Source of the DNA: a virus
Virus record (IMG/VR): IMGVR_UViG_3300031884_000002
Location: 248,001 to 312,000 of that record
Reading direction: 5' to 3' (one strand)
Length of the DNA stretch: 64,000 nt
Every line of letters begins with the position of its first letter. Positions within the stretch are counted from its first letter, which is position 1. Positions 21,096-29,827 of this stretch are shown one piece after another. The notes beneath the pieces were generated by a model. It was not told where the DNA came from and ran no database searches. It was given only the letters and a program-made list of their open reading frames with translations. Both the position numbers and the translations under genes were made by a program.

Positions 21096-22322
21096 ATGTC
21101 ATATATCAATAACTTCAATGTCAAATATGCAGATTCTCCTAACATGGATGCATTTCAACGGTTGCGTGTTAGCGAAGGAGTAACTTTATTTGATAGTAAG
21201 TTTTTAAGAGATACTGGTTCGATTAACTGGAATACATTAATTACTAATAATGCAACTGCATCATTTTGGTCGTCATCTGTGTTATTACTTGCATCTAGTT
21301 CTGTAGCTGCTCCCGCATCGGTTATTAGGCAAAGTCGTCGCCGTTTTAATTATCAATCGGGAAAAAGTAATTTAGCAATTTGTACTGCTAATTTCGTAGC
21401 TCAAGATGTAAACACTATAAAACGTGTTGGATATTTCGACCAAAACAACGGAGTTTATTTTGTATATACTGGAAGTCAATTTGGAGTAGGATATAGAAAT
21501 AACGGAAATGATATATTTATATCACAATCAGCATGGAATATGGATACCTATAATGGGTTAGGTGCATCCGGCAATAGTTTAAACATTACAGCTTCCCAGA
21601 TTTATTTTACTGATTTAGAATGGCTTGGAGTAGGACGTGTTAGATGGGGAATATTTCAGGGTGGTATTCCAACTTACGTTCACCAATTAACTAATATTAA
21701 TGCATTGCCATATACCAATCCGGTTTATATAGCAAGTCCAAACAATCCAATAAGATACGAATTGATTAATTCGGGAAGTGTAACTTCTTCATTCGTTCAG
21801 ATTTGTTCTACTGTAATCAGCGAAGGAGGTATTCAATTAACCGGTCCAACCTTGGGGGTTGATAACGGAGCATTTCCAGCTTATGTGGCATCTGGAAGTT
21901 ATAATGCTGTATTAGCATTACAATATCAAACAAGTTCTTTTTTAAATGAAACCATAATTCCACAACATTTAAGTATAGTATGTCCTAATACAACTGCAAT
22001 TTTAAAATGGTCTCTATTGTTAAATCCAAATATCACTGGGTCTGCATTGACATATTCGGTAGTTCCCAATAGTACATTGCAGTATTCGACATGTTCTATA
22101 AATAATACAATATTAAATGAAGGAACTAAAATTTCAAGCGGATATACTAATGCGTACTATCCTGAAATATTGATATCATATGATCCAAGTCTTGGAATTG
22201 GTTCCAGTGTTACTGGATCGATAAGTGATACATTAGTTTTAGCAGTTGCTAATTACACATCAGGGTCAACGGCAAATACGGCAAGTATATTTGCGTCAAT
22301 TACATGGCAAGAAACAATATAA
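21096..22322 (+). CDS. Conserved virion protein with PNMDAFQRLRVS motif (408 aa)
   Basis: I start it at 21096, just after the octamer, and not at an in-frame codon 45 nt upstream inside the previous gene. The N-terminus carries SPNMDAFQRLRVSEGVTLFD. This motif opens a family of large-phage structural proteins that I recognise by sequence but whose place in the virion I do not know. The remaining 350 residues are beta-rich with the same Ser/Asn/Thr bias as the fibres. It probably belongs to the tail or capsid surface. Confidence 0.6.
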   Translation: MSYINNFNVKYADSPNMDAFQRLRVSEGVTLFDSKFLRDTGSINWNTLITNNATASFWSSSVLLLASSSVAAPASVIRQSRRRFNYQSGKSNLAICTANFVAQDVNTIKRVGYFDQNNGVYFVYTGSQFGVGYRNNGNDIFISQSAWNMDTYNGLGASGNSLNITASQIYFTDLEWLGVGRVRWGIFQGGIPTYVHQLTNINALPYTNPVYIASPNNPIRYELINSGSVTSSFVQICSTVISEGGIQLTGPTLGVDNGAFPAYVASGSYNAVLALQYQTSSFLNETIIPQHLSIVCPNTTAILKWSLLLNPNITGSALTYSVVPNSTLQYSTCSINNTILNEGTKISSGYTNAYYPEILISYDPSLGIGSSVTGSISDTLVLAVANYTSGSTANTASIFASITWQETI

Positions 22323-22337
22323 TAGAAAGAAATTAAA

Positions 22338-22631
22338 ATGATACCATTATTAACTCCAATAACTCCTCCGTCACCAACATTTGATTCAGTATGGATTACT
22401 TCATTAAATATAAATGCATATAATCCTCAGCAGCCGGTAACGGCGAATGTTATTGTATGTCCTATGAGTACTGCTACACAAACATTAAATACTAACTTGA
22501 GTGTTAATGTACAGATACCAGATTTATTTGCTTTAGCCGCTAGTAATAATTATATTGCAAATACAATGGGTTCAATATTTGCATATGTTTCCGACCAGAT
22601 TGCAAGTGGAAGTATAGTATTTCCAACTTAA
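22338..22631 (+). CDS. Small virion-type protein, first of a tandem pair (97 aa)
   Basis: It is paralogous to the next gene, with the same length and the same order of blocks. These are an aromatic FDSVW start, an Ile-x-Ala stretch, Pro-rich turns, VQIPDLFAL, then an M-x-x-IF-x-Y helix near the end. There is no known domain. AGAAAG lies before the start. It sits at the end of the fibre cluster, so a small tail or fibre-attachment role is inferred only. Confidence 0.5.
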   Translation: MIPLLTPITPPSPTFDSVWITSLNINAYNPQQPVTANVIVCPMSTATQTLNTNLSVNVQIPDLFALAASNNYIANTMGSIFAYVSDQIASGSIVFPT

Positions 22632-22636
22632 CAACT

Positions 22637-22930
22637 ATGATAACTCCAACTAACGCAACCATACAACCATCTATTACTTATACTGGTATTTGGGTTAAAA
22701 ATATTAGTATTGTAGCAGCATCTCCAAATTCTCCAATGCAAGCCACAATACAGATATCTCCATATGATCCAATAAGTGGATTGGTATCTCCAATATTAAA
22801 GCAGATTTTTATACCTGATATAGTTGCGATATCACAAGGAACATCGGCAAGTTCGATGTATGTTTCTCAATCGATGATAAATATATTTGGATATATTCAA
22901 CACCAAGTTATTAGCCAGAGCTTGTTTTGA
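22637..22930 (+). CDS. Small virion-type protein, second of a tandem pair (97 aa)
   Basis: A diverged copy of the upstream gene: GIWVKNISIVA for VWITSLNINA, IFIPDIVAI for VQIPDLFAL, and MINIFGYIQHQVIS for MGSIFAYVSDQIAS. It ends exactly where the convergent - strand gene ends, with no terminator hairpin visible between them. Confidence 0.5.
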   Translation: MITPTNATIQPSITYTGIWVKNISIVAASPNSPMQATIQISPYDPISGLVSPILKQIFIPDIVAISQGTSASSMYVSQSMINIFGYIQHQVISQSLF

Positions 22931-23305
22931 TTATTTACGATATATTTGTTGATGGGGCTTGTCTCGTATAAAAGGTTTCATCTCTTCCGATTTAAGAGCC
23001 AATAAAAATGATTCTTTCCAAGAAAGTTCAACTGGATTGCCGACTTCATTCAATGTTTTACTTTCATTGTGTATTTTAGAAGCTAAACTTCTCCATTTAG
23101 AAGCGGCTTTCTTTCTATGATTTTCTTTATCTACTCCGTGATTATTTCTAAAATGTATTTCAAATTGTAATCTAGAATTATCTAACGGGAACATTACAGT
23201 TATAATTCTATCTCCTTCGTATAATATATAATTTTTATTTAATTTACTATATTCTTCATTTATTACTTGAGCTACAGTAGATTTAATTGTTTCTAAAATA
23301 TTCAT
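22931..23305 (-). CDS. Small late protein with head-targeting-like N-terminus (124 aa)
   Basis: I choose the start at 23305 because a TATTTATA octamer ends 4 nt before it; another start codon 18 nt upstream would lie inside the octamer. The N-terminus MNILETIKSTVAQVINEE is an amphipathic helix ending in INE. This fits the (L/I)xE cleavage rule of T4-type prohead proteases. The body is basic and Trp/Lys-rich (RKKAASKWRSLASKIHNE), suggestive of nucleic-acid contact. Head packaging is inferred; the family is unknown to me. Confidence 0.5.
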   Translation of the reverse strand: MNILETIKSTVAQVINEEYSKLNKNYILYEGDRIITVMFPLDNSRLQFEIHFRNNHGVDKENHRKKAASKWRSLASKIHNESKTLNEVGNPVELSWKESFLLALKSEEMKPFIRDKPHQQIYRK

Positions 23306-23309
23306 TATA

Positions 23310-23317
23310 TATAAATA
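23310..23317 (-). promoter_or_regulatory. Late-type octamer TATTTATA (minus strand)
   Basis: Read on the minus strand, it lies 4 nt before the start codon at 23305. Confidence 0.5.
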
Positions 23318-23395
23318 TAACACATATAAATGACTACTAAAAATATTTTCATTTTCTTCGACTTTTTATTCTACGACATTATATGTATATAGTGT

Positions 23396-24364
23396 ATGAA
23401 TAAACAACAATTAAATAAGAAAAAAGTTATATGGGAAGAAAAAAACTTAACAGAACAATCGAAGAACTCCGAATCGCCCGCCGAATTAGACAACAACGAT
23501 TTTATAATAAACACAAAGAACGACTCAATGCCGAAACAATGCGAAAATATTGGGAAAATAAAAAAAATAAATTGGAATAATCCAGTAGAAGTAAAAGAAA
23601 GACAACAATTATATAATCAAAAAAATAAAGAAAAAATTAAATTACAACGTCGTTTATATTATATAAATAACAAACAAAAAGAAATTGAATATGCTAATAA
23701 ATATAATTCCGAAAATAAAGAAAAAATAAAAGAAGCCCGTAAATTAAATAAACATAGAACAAAAGAATATGATTCTAAATATAGACTAAAAAATAGAGAA
23801 AAAATTAAATTACGACAAAGATTTGATTATAAAATAAATACTAAAAAATATTTAGAAAAAGCTCATAGATATAATATAAATCACAGAGAAAAAATAAATA
23901 ATAATGCGAAAATATATAGAAAAATAATAAAAAATAAAGAAAACCGAAAAATATATAATAGAAATTATAATAGAATTAAAAATGTATTAGACGTAGAATA
24001 TAAAATAAAACATAGACTTAGAAATAGGTTGAATAAAATGATACATCGAAACAATAGAACAGCCTCAGCAATTAGCGATTTGGGATGTTCGATGGAAAAA
24101 TTTAAAAAATACATCGAAAGTAAATTTAAACCGGGAATGACTTGGGATAATTATGGAAACAATGGATGGCATTTTGACCATATACGTCCATTAGTATCAT
24201 TTAACTTAACTATTAAAGAAGAATTATTAGAGGCAGTTAATTATACTAATTTACAGCCGTTATGGGCGACAAGTGAAATAGCAAGAAAACACGGAGATAT
24301 GAGTTCAATAGGAAATTTAGAAAAAGGAAATAAAATCATTCTGGGTAAGATACTTCAAATGTAG
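23396..24364 (+). CDS. HNH homing endonuclease, Lys-rich (322 aa)
   Basis: The first 230 residues are extremely rich in Lys, Asn, Arg and Tyr with repeated KNREKIKLR-type units, probably DNA-binding helices. The C-terminal 90 residues hold an HNH core with GWHFDHIRPLVSFNL and NYTNLQPLWA, the form found in many phage HNH endonucleases. It is a free-standing selfish gene between late genes. Its 3' end overlaps the convergent gene by 29 nt. It stops with TAG, a codon used by very few genes in this window. Confidence 0.8.
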   Translation: MNKQQLNKKKVIWEEKNLTEQSKNSESPAELDNNDFIINTKNDSMPKQCENIGKIKKINWNNPVEVKERQQLYNQKNKEKIKLQRRLYYINNKQKEIEYANKYNSENKEKIKEARKLNKHRTKEYDSKYRLKNREKIKLRQRFDYKINTKKYLEKAHRYNINHREKINNNAKIYRKIIKNKENRKIYNRNYNRIKNVLDVEYKIKHRLRNRLNKMIHRNNRTASAISDLGCSMEKFKKYIESKFKPGMTWDNYGNNGWHFDHIRPLVSFNLTIKEELLEAVNYTNLQPLWATSEIARKHGDMSSIGNLEKGNKIILGKILQM

Positions 24365-25157
24365 GATTATTTTCAATAAATAACTTCATTCTATCGTATA
24401 GACTATTATTTATTTTATTATAACTATCTTCACTTATTTCACCCGTTCTATCATCTGAATATTCTGGGGTTTCTTCATCGGAATATGTATTTGGAATTTC
24501 TGGTTTATTTTTTACTGCCGGAACAATTCTTTTAGGTTCTTGTTTATATTTTGGTCTTATTTTTGTAACTGGTTCCAACGTATCTTCTGGAGAAGTGTGA
24601 TCATCCTCTGGGCTGGGTGAGTCACTTGTTACTGGTTTTATTGCTTTTTGTTTATTTTTTTGAATAGATTTTTCAACTGATTTTTGTTGATTGTATTCTG
24701 GCTCAGGTGCTTTAACTCCAGTATCTAAATGGGAGCCTAGACTTATTAAGTGCTTACAAATTCCAATATTTGACTCGTTAAAATTTTTAGGTCGTTGCCC
24801 GTTATTAGTTGACAGTGCGGTTGAACCTATAGGTGCTACTCCTTGTTTATTTAAACCATAGGCATACTTGTATTTAAAATCGGGGCAGGAACACTCGCAT
24901 ATACAATTAACATCTTCTAAACTATTATGTTTTTTAATATCATCATTATAAAATTGTATATAACCTTTGTGCCGGTTGCCCGTGGTAGAAGGATTTGATT
25001 TATATGAAAAAACCATTCTTTCTTGATTGTCTCCAGATTGAACTGATAAATTTTTACTTGAAACTGTTTTAGCCCTATCAATACGTTTAGGATCGGAATG
25101 ACCTAGAAGATCTCTAAATGACATTTTTTCCAATAATAAATCTTTTAATTTAATCAT
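24336..25157 (-). CDS. SWIM zinc-finger late protein, likely head-packaged (273 aa)
   Basis: It opens with MIKLKDLLLEK, the clearest form of the shared head-targeting-like peptide, with LLE as the likely protease site. Residues 80-145 form a SWIM-type zinc finger (CICECSCPDF, then GICKHLISL) of a kind common in large-phage proteins. The rest is a Pro/Ser/Asp-rich, probably disordered tail. SWIM fingers bind DNA or protein. With the octamer promoter, the picture is a DNA-contacting internal head protein; packaging is inferred. Confidence 0.65.
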   Translation of the reverse strand: MIKLKDLLLEKMSFRDLLGHSDPKRIDRAKTVSSKNLSVQSGDNQERMVFSYKSNPSTTGNRHKGYIQFYNDDIKKHNSLEDVNCICECSCPDFKYKYAYGLNKQGVAPIGSTALSTNNGQRPKNFNESNIGICKHLISLGSHLDTGVKAPEPEYNQQKSVEKSIQKNKQKAIKPVTSDSPSPEDDHTSPEDTLEPVTKIRPKYKQEPKRIVPAVKNKPEIPNTYSDEETPEYSDDRTGEISEDSYNKINNSLYDRMKLFIENNPTFEVSYPE

Positions 25158-25161
25158 AATA

Positions 25162-25169
25162 TATAAATA
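25162..25169 (-). promoter_or_regulatory. Late-type octamer TATTTATA (minus strand)
   Basis: It lies 4 nt before the start at 25157 and fills the whole gap after the stop of the upstream gene, so that gene pair need not share a promoter. Confidence 0.5.
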
Positions 25170-25577
25170 TCATGCGGCAACCAAAGAAGGATGTTCCCAG
25201 AGAGTTAATTCATGTTCGCCATCATCGACTAATTTTATTGTGTGTGCTAATCCTTCATCTCCGATAATATATGCAAGTTTTTCTATTTCTCTAAGTTGAA
25301 ATGATTTAAGTTTTGGAATAGAATTATTTCCTCTTATATATAATTCATCGGTTCCTCCCATCCATATCAACATTAAATATCCGAGTTTATTTAAATCATT
25401 ATATACATCATCTATTCTGTCGGCTAATTCACCGTAATCATAATTTCCATATTTATTTTTTAAAACATTTTCTGCCGCCCAACTAACGTGGTCATCAACT
25501 ACAAATAAATTACCATGAGGGTCGAGAATATATCTTTCTTCTCTGGATTCTAATAGAAGTCGTTTAAGTTTAATCAT
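25170..25577 (-). CDS. Small late protein with head-targeting-like N-terminus (135 aa)
   Basis: It begins MIKLKRLLLESRE, nearly identical to the start of the neighbouring SWIM protein, although the two bodies are unrelated. The body has a DPHGNLFVV strand pair, an acidic helix-rich middle and a C-terminal HELTLWEHPS segment. I do not recognise the family. The identical leader on two unrelated proteins is the best evidence that the leader is a sorting signal. Confidence 0.55.
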   Translation of the reverse strand: MIKLKRLLLESREERYILDPHGNLFVVDDHVSWAAENVLKNKYGNYDYGELADRIDDVYNDLNKLGYLMLIWMGGTDELYIRGNNSIPKLKSFQLREIEKLAYIIGDEGLAHTIKLVDDGEHELTLWEHPSLVAA

Positions 25578-25587
25578 ATGATACTAT

Positions 25588-25595
25588 TATAAATA
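25588..25595 (-). promoter_or_regulatory. Late-type octamer TATTTATA (minus strand)
   Basis: It lies 10 nt before the start at 25577. Confidence 0.45.
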
Positions 25596-25601
25596 TAAAA
25601 T

Positions 25602-26363
25602 TTATAATTGTTCCTTTAATTTAGACCTATGATATTTTACAGCAAATGTAGATATATTATATTTTTCTGCTATTTGAGGAATACTTAATATTTTGGATTT
25701 TATATCATTTATTAAATCATTTTTACAGATTTTCATTCTAAGTTTGGCGTCATTTGCTTTTTGTTTATTTTTTTCAGACATAGCCCCACGTTTTATTCCT
25801 TTGGTTTTGCTTGGATTACTATAATTCATTTTTCGATTTGCTAACATTGTTCTTCTTTCGTCGAATTTAATTTGGCCTTGCTCTGCTCCATATTTATTTA
25901 TAAACCAATCTAATGTAAATCTTCCTTTTGCTTTGTCTTTTTGTTTTTTTAATGCCTCCTCACTATGAGTTCGTCCAAACATAGGATTTCCTTCACCAGA
26001 ACATATGTCACTCATTTTTTCTATAAACGCATCTCTATTTGGATTATATGTTATGTTATCTCCTCCACTTGCTATATGACATATATTATATCCGATTCCT
26101 CTTATATGTGGCTTAAATATATCCAAATAATATTGTTCTCGCTCGAATAGTTTTTCCTGTATTGGTTCTACTTTTTCTAATATTAGAAAACTAAATTTAT
26201 CTTCTCCGTAAAAGTTCCAAGAATGTTGTAATTTTGGGTTTGTATGAATATTTAATTTCAATTCTCTTTTATGGTCGTACCATCGTCTATCTATATCTTT
26301 AGCACTTCCGATATAAAATTTACCAGTTATTTCGTTTGTTATTTTATATATTCCACTTTTCAT
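25602..26363 (-). CDS. GIY-YIG homing endonuclease (253 aa)
   Basis: Residues 1-90 are a GIY-YIG nuclease domain, with GIYKITNEITGKFYIGSA and a catalytic-type Arg in DIDRRWYDH. A NUMOD3-like DNA-binding segment follows (GNPMFGRTHSEEA, about residue 125). The C-terminus has a helix-turn-helix-like IPQIAEKYNISTFAVKYH. This is the layout of Seg-type free-standing homing endonucleases of T4-like phages. It lies just downstream of the major capsid gene, beyond that gene's terminator. Confidence 0.85.
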   Translation of the reverse strand: MKSGIYKITNEITGKFYIGSAKDIDRRWYDHKRELKLNIHTNPKLQHSWNFYGEDKFSFLILEKVEPIQEKLFEREQYYLDIFKPHIRGIGYNICHIASGGDNITYNPNRDAFIEKMSDICSGEGNPMFGRTHSEEALKKQKDKAKGRFTLDWFINKYGAEQGQIKFDERRTMLANRKMNYSNPSKTKGIKRGAMSEKNKQKANDAKLRMKICKNDLINDIKSKILSIPQIAEKYNISTFAVKYHRSKLKEQL

Positions 26364-26419
26364 ATACCATATATATCAGAATTTTATTAAATAATCAAGT
26401 TATTTTAATAATATGTTAA

Positions 26420-26427
26420 TATAAATA
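26420..26427 (-). promoter_or_regulatory. Late-type octamer, distant (minus strand)
   Basis: TATTTATA lies 56 nt before the GIY-YIG start and directly after the capsid terminator's T-run. The spacing is outside the usual groups, so its role is doubtful. Confidence 0.25.
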
Positions 26428-26461
26428 ATAAAAAAGCCCTTCCAGTTATGGAAGGGCTTTG
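26428..26461 (-). terminator. Intrinsic terminator after the major capsid gene
   Basis: An 11-bp perfect stem (AAAGCCCTTCC with GGAAGGGCTTT, loop of 6) is followed on the minus strand by TTTTTTATT. It sits 18 nt after the capsid stop codon and is the strongest terminator in the window. Confidence 0.9.
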
Positions 26462-26478
26462 TGTTAAATGACTTATGA

Positions 26479-28206
26479 TTAGATCAAGTTAGCATCAGAT
26501 ACCAGTATGATCCCATAAAATTCGGGCCGGACTAGTTTCTTAGCGTAGCGGGTCATTACCCCCCTGCGAGGGGTAAAATTAATTGGATCATACACCAATG
26601 GAGTTTGAATCAAAGGAATATATGGAGAATAAACTGCACCAGTCTCCAAGAAGTTATTACCTCTAAAGCCCATCAAGATCAAGTTTTCTTGCATGTATGG
26701 GTTTTTATATACTTGGAATCTGCTTGCGAATGCTCCAACTTTGGAAACACCCATTGCAAACTTAGCAGAATCACCATCCGTATTAACTACAAATCCGGGA
26801 ATGGATTCCAAGATAGTAGCAACCGTTGGTCCCACGACCATGAAGTTAGCACCACCACGGAGAGTTAATTGATGAATACTATTGGAGATCTTTTGAATCT
26901 TTTGTCCAAGAGTTTGATACCAACTTGATTTGGTGTAGTAACCGAAACCTGCACCAGCGTTAGCAGCCGTTGAGTTATCAATAATCTGATAGCTATTCGC
27001 ACCAGTCTTGATAATATCACGATTGATCTTAGCACTCCAACGTTCCTTGTTGATGTTAGGAGCGCCGTTAATTAACATGTCAAGGATTTCGAGATCGATT
27101 TCCATTGATACATATTCCGACAATAATGCTGTTAATTCTGCTTCGGCATCGACAGAGTGATAAGCATTTAAATCTTGAGCCAATTCAGGAGTCCAAACGG
27201 CTTTCAATTTACGAGTTTTAGCAACAATAGGCTCACTATTCAATTGCAAGTTGATTTCGGGAATACCTATATCTTTATGCAATCCAGTAGAAGTACCACC
27301 AGCATCAGCAGAACCTTCAGTACCATGATCTTCGAAATCACCACGAGAGGTTGGCTCAGGTTGTAATGAGAAGTTAATGGTTGCTGGAGAAGTAATACCA
27401 GATCCACTAACAACGAAAATTAAATCATTAGGAGTATATCCACCATCATTAGGAGTAATGGTTGCACGAGTGAAACCGGGATAGTAGTTCAAAATACCAG
27501 AACCACTAACAGTAAACGAACGGATCGCCGATACATCAGGATATGATCCAGAATTAATATTGATACCGACACCAAATCCAGTAGTAGTAACTGTGAATAA
27601 TGAACCATTAGCTAAAGACGATGAAATCGCTTGATTAACAGGATCATTCACGTTACCAGTATCAAAATTAATATCAGATACACTTGCAGATGCAACTGTG
27701 ATAGAAGCAGTAGCAAAGTGATCATTGATGCTATATGCATAGCGACCAACACCATATAAACCACCAACAGGTGCATCAGTTGAACCGGATTTTACACCAG
27801 TACCACCGAATAATGATTGATAGTTAGTAGGAGAATCAGCAGTGAACGGACCATTTGACGTACCATACTTGAAGTCCAAATAGAATACTAATCCAGATGG
27901 CAAGTTCATGGGCTGTACGGAAACGAACTCCTTAGCAGCGATTTCAGCGAAAACACGGCGAACCAATGGCAAAGCTACACCAGCCCATTGTTCGGAGTTT
28001 CCTTGTGTGCCAGTAGCAGATGATTCTTCAATCAACTGTTTAGCTTGGTTTTCAAGCAATACTGACATGTTGCTCTTCTCGACTTGATTCTTCAAGCCTT
28101 CTAAGAGACCGGTTTTTTCCCATTTGGTTACTAAACCACGGGTTTCTTGTAACAATCTGGCTTGAGGATTCAAGGCAGAGATTAATAGTTGTTTTACATC
28201 ATTCAT
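26479..28206 (-). CDS. Major capsid protein, T4 gp23-like (575 aa)
   Basis: The main hexameric shell subunit. The first 60 residues are a helical prosequence with several LLE motifs. LIEESS at residues 58-63 fits the prohead protease rule and lies close to where T4 gp23 is cut. The core follows with LVRRVFAEIAAKEFVSVQPM and SGLVFYLDFKYG, typical of gp23. Later come LKAVWTPELAQDL and DAEAELTALLSEY, the conserved capsid helix. An Ig-like Gly/Ser-rich insertion lies at about 180-280. The scaffold gene is immediately upstream and a strong terminator follows. The GC content looks higher than in the flanking genes, as expected for a highly expressed gene. Confidence 0.9.
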   Translation of the reverse strand: MNDVKQLLISALNPQARLLQETRGLVTKWEKTGLLEGLKNQVEKSNMSVLLENQAKQLIEESSATGTQGNSEQWAGVALPLVRRVFAEIAAKEFVSVQPMNLPSGLVFYLDFKYGTSNGPFTADSPTNYQSLFGGTGVKSGSTDAPVGGLYGVGRYAYSINDHFATASITVASASVSDINFDTGNVNDPVNQAISSSLANGSLFTVTTTGFGVGININSGSYPDVSAIRSFTVSGSGILNYYPGFTRATITPNDGGYTPNDLIFVVSGSGITSPATINFSLQPEPTSRGDFEDHGTEGSADAGGTSTGLHKDIGIPEINLQLNSEPIVAKTRKLKAVWTPELAQDLNAYHSVDAEAELTALLSEYVSMEIDLEILDMLINGAPNINKERWSAKINRDIIKTGANSYQIIDNSTAANAGAGFGYYTKSSWYQTLGQKIQKISNSIHQLTLRGGANFMVVGPTVATILESIPGFVVNTDGDSAKFAMGVSKVGAFASRFQVYKNPYMQENLILMGFRGNNFLETGAVYSPYIPLIQTPLVYDPINFTPRRGVMTRYAKKLVRPEFYGIILVSDANLI

Positions 28207-28241
28207 ATTATTTATTTTTTAATTCTTGTCTGTTTATTAAG

Positions 28242-29690
28242 TTATTTCTTAAGTTTAATTCCCGCAAGTTCTTGGAATCTTACTTTATCAAACGTATTTT
28301 CGGAAATAATTTCCTTGGTTGTTTGATTTTTACCAGAATTAGCAAGACTACGATCAATTCCTTCAGTTATCGACTGTACTTTGGCGGCAGAAATATTAGA
28401 TTTCTTAGGAGCCGTAGAAACAGGATTTCTATTTCCGAGGAACTTAGATGCAGTTGCATAGTTCATTTTAACTTCACGAATGGTTTTGGCGAGGTCAAAC
28501 ATTTCGACAATTTCCATCTTTTGGTTGTGGCCGATGTTGTGTTCTTTAAACAATCTATTCGTGTATAGAAGTTTAGTATTCAACAAGTTGATCTCATTAA
28601 GTTCATTTTTAAGATAATTAATAGCATCTGATTGCTCTTTAATGGTCTGCTTCAATTTAGAAGTTTCCATACTATCTTTAGTTACTGGTCCTTCATTGGG
28701 ACGTTCTGTTTCAGTAGGGTCAGTTCCTTTATTAACAGTTTTAAATGCTCCAGCATCAGGGAAACCAACCTTAGCATCCGTATGTGCCTTACTTTCTTTG
28801 GTAAGTTTAGGAGTTGACATTTTATTTTTATTCACTGGTCCTTCATTGGGACGCTTTATTCCAATTGTTGGATCTTTTCCGCCAACCGTTTCTCCTTCGG
28901 GAATACCATTATGTACATTAGTAATAGTTTCAATTTTAGAACTGGATGATGCCGCTTTACTTGGTTTATTCGATTTTCCGGGAGCACCAGCAATACCAGA
29001 AGAATCTAATGTAGTATCTTCCATAATACATTCTTCCTCTTCTTCTTTCTTATCTTCTGCTTCGATTTCTTTCTTTAAAGATTCAAGCAATTCATCTAAA
29101 TTAACATCTTCTTCGGAAGGAGCACCACCACTTGGAGGTAATTCACCAGTAGATTCTCCACCTTCAGGAGCACCCTCAAATCCACCTTCAGCACCAGTTT
29201 CACCTTCACCAGAATCAGGAGCAACCACAATAACAGGAGCTTGAACAACCGCAGTTCCGGGAGGAGCAGTTTTACCGGCAGGAGCAGGAGTTGCTGTCGC
29301 AGTAGGCTCGGCACCAGTTTCACCTTCGGGAGAACCACCAAAATCACCTTCAGCACCAGCCGTAGGTTCGGCACCAGCATCGGGAGAAGAAGCATCGGCT
29401 CCTTCAATATCAGATTCTAATTCTTTAATCAATTCGTCAATATCACTTTCTTCGACGGCATCTTCTTTAATTGGATTTTGTCCCAATGTTCTAGTTAATC
29501 TACAAGTTCCAGCAACCGTTTGAACGGCACCAGTTTCCATAGCTTCCTTTTTCAATTTTTCAGCAAATAATGCTTTATAATTTTCGTTAAATTGTTCCGT
29601 GAGAGCAATCTTAGCATTTTGCAATGCAGTGTTACGAACTGCTTTGGCAAGTGCGATTGCATCATTGATTTCGGTTTTTGCGTTAGTCAT
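28242..29690 (-). CDS. Prohead scaffold/core protein, gp22-like (482 aa)
   Basis: An acidic, low-complexity protein placed directly upstream of the capsid gene, as gp22 is in T4. The N-terminus (1-65) is helical with LFAEKLKKEA sites that a prohead protease could cut. The middle (80-210) is Gly/Ala/Pro/Glu-rich. The C-terminal 150 residues form a coiled coil (IKEQSDAINYLKNELNEIN) and end in FQELAGIKLKK, likely the capsid-binding tip. Function is assigned from position, acidity and coiled coil; sequence identity to gp22 is weak. Confidence 0.75.
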   Translation of the reverse strand: MTNAKTEINDAIALAKAVRNTALQNAKIALTEQFNENYKALFAEKLKKEAMETGAVQTVAGTCRLTRTLGQNPIKEDAVEESDIDELIKELESDIEGADASSPDAGAEPTAGAEGDFGGSPEGETGAEPTATATPAPAGKTAPPGTAVVQAPVIVVAPDSGEGETGAEGGFEGAPEGGESTGELPPSGGAPSEEDVNLDELLESLKKEIEAEDKKEEEEECIMEDTTLDSSGIAGAPGKSNKPSKAASSSSKIETITNVHNGIPEGETVGGKDPTIGIKRPNEGPVNKNKMSTPKLTKESKAHTDAKVGFPDAGAFKTVNKGTDPTETERPNEGPVTKDSMETSKLKQTIKEQSDAINYLKNELNEINLLNTKLLYTNRLFKEHNIGHNQKMEIVEMFDLAKTIREVKMNYATASKFLGNRNPVSTAPKKSNISAAKVQSITEGIDRSLANSGKNQTTKEIISENTFDKVRFQELAGIKLKK

Positions 29691-29816
29691 AAAAGTTTTT
29701 CTTATTCTCTGAAGTTATTAGAACCCCAATAATATTTTTATTTATTATCACTACAAAAGATTGTAGCATTTGAATATAAATATAATTAAAAAAACGAAAA
29801 ATGAAATTATTTTTTA

Positions 29817-29824
29817 TATTTATG
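29817..29824 (+). promoter_or_regulatory. Late-type octamer (variant TATTTATG)
   Basis: It lies 3 nt before the ATG at 29828 and matches the octamer except for its last base. Confidence 0.35.
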
Positions 29825-29827
29825 TTT

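Noticed and set aside
28642-29244. A 200-codon open frame on the + strand opposite the scaffold gene
   Set aside because: It mirrors the Gly/Ala/Pro/Glu-rich low-complexity part of the scaffold, has no binding site or promoter, and has an implausible Ser/Pro composition.
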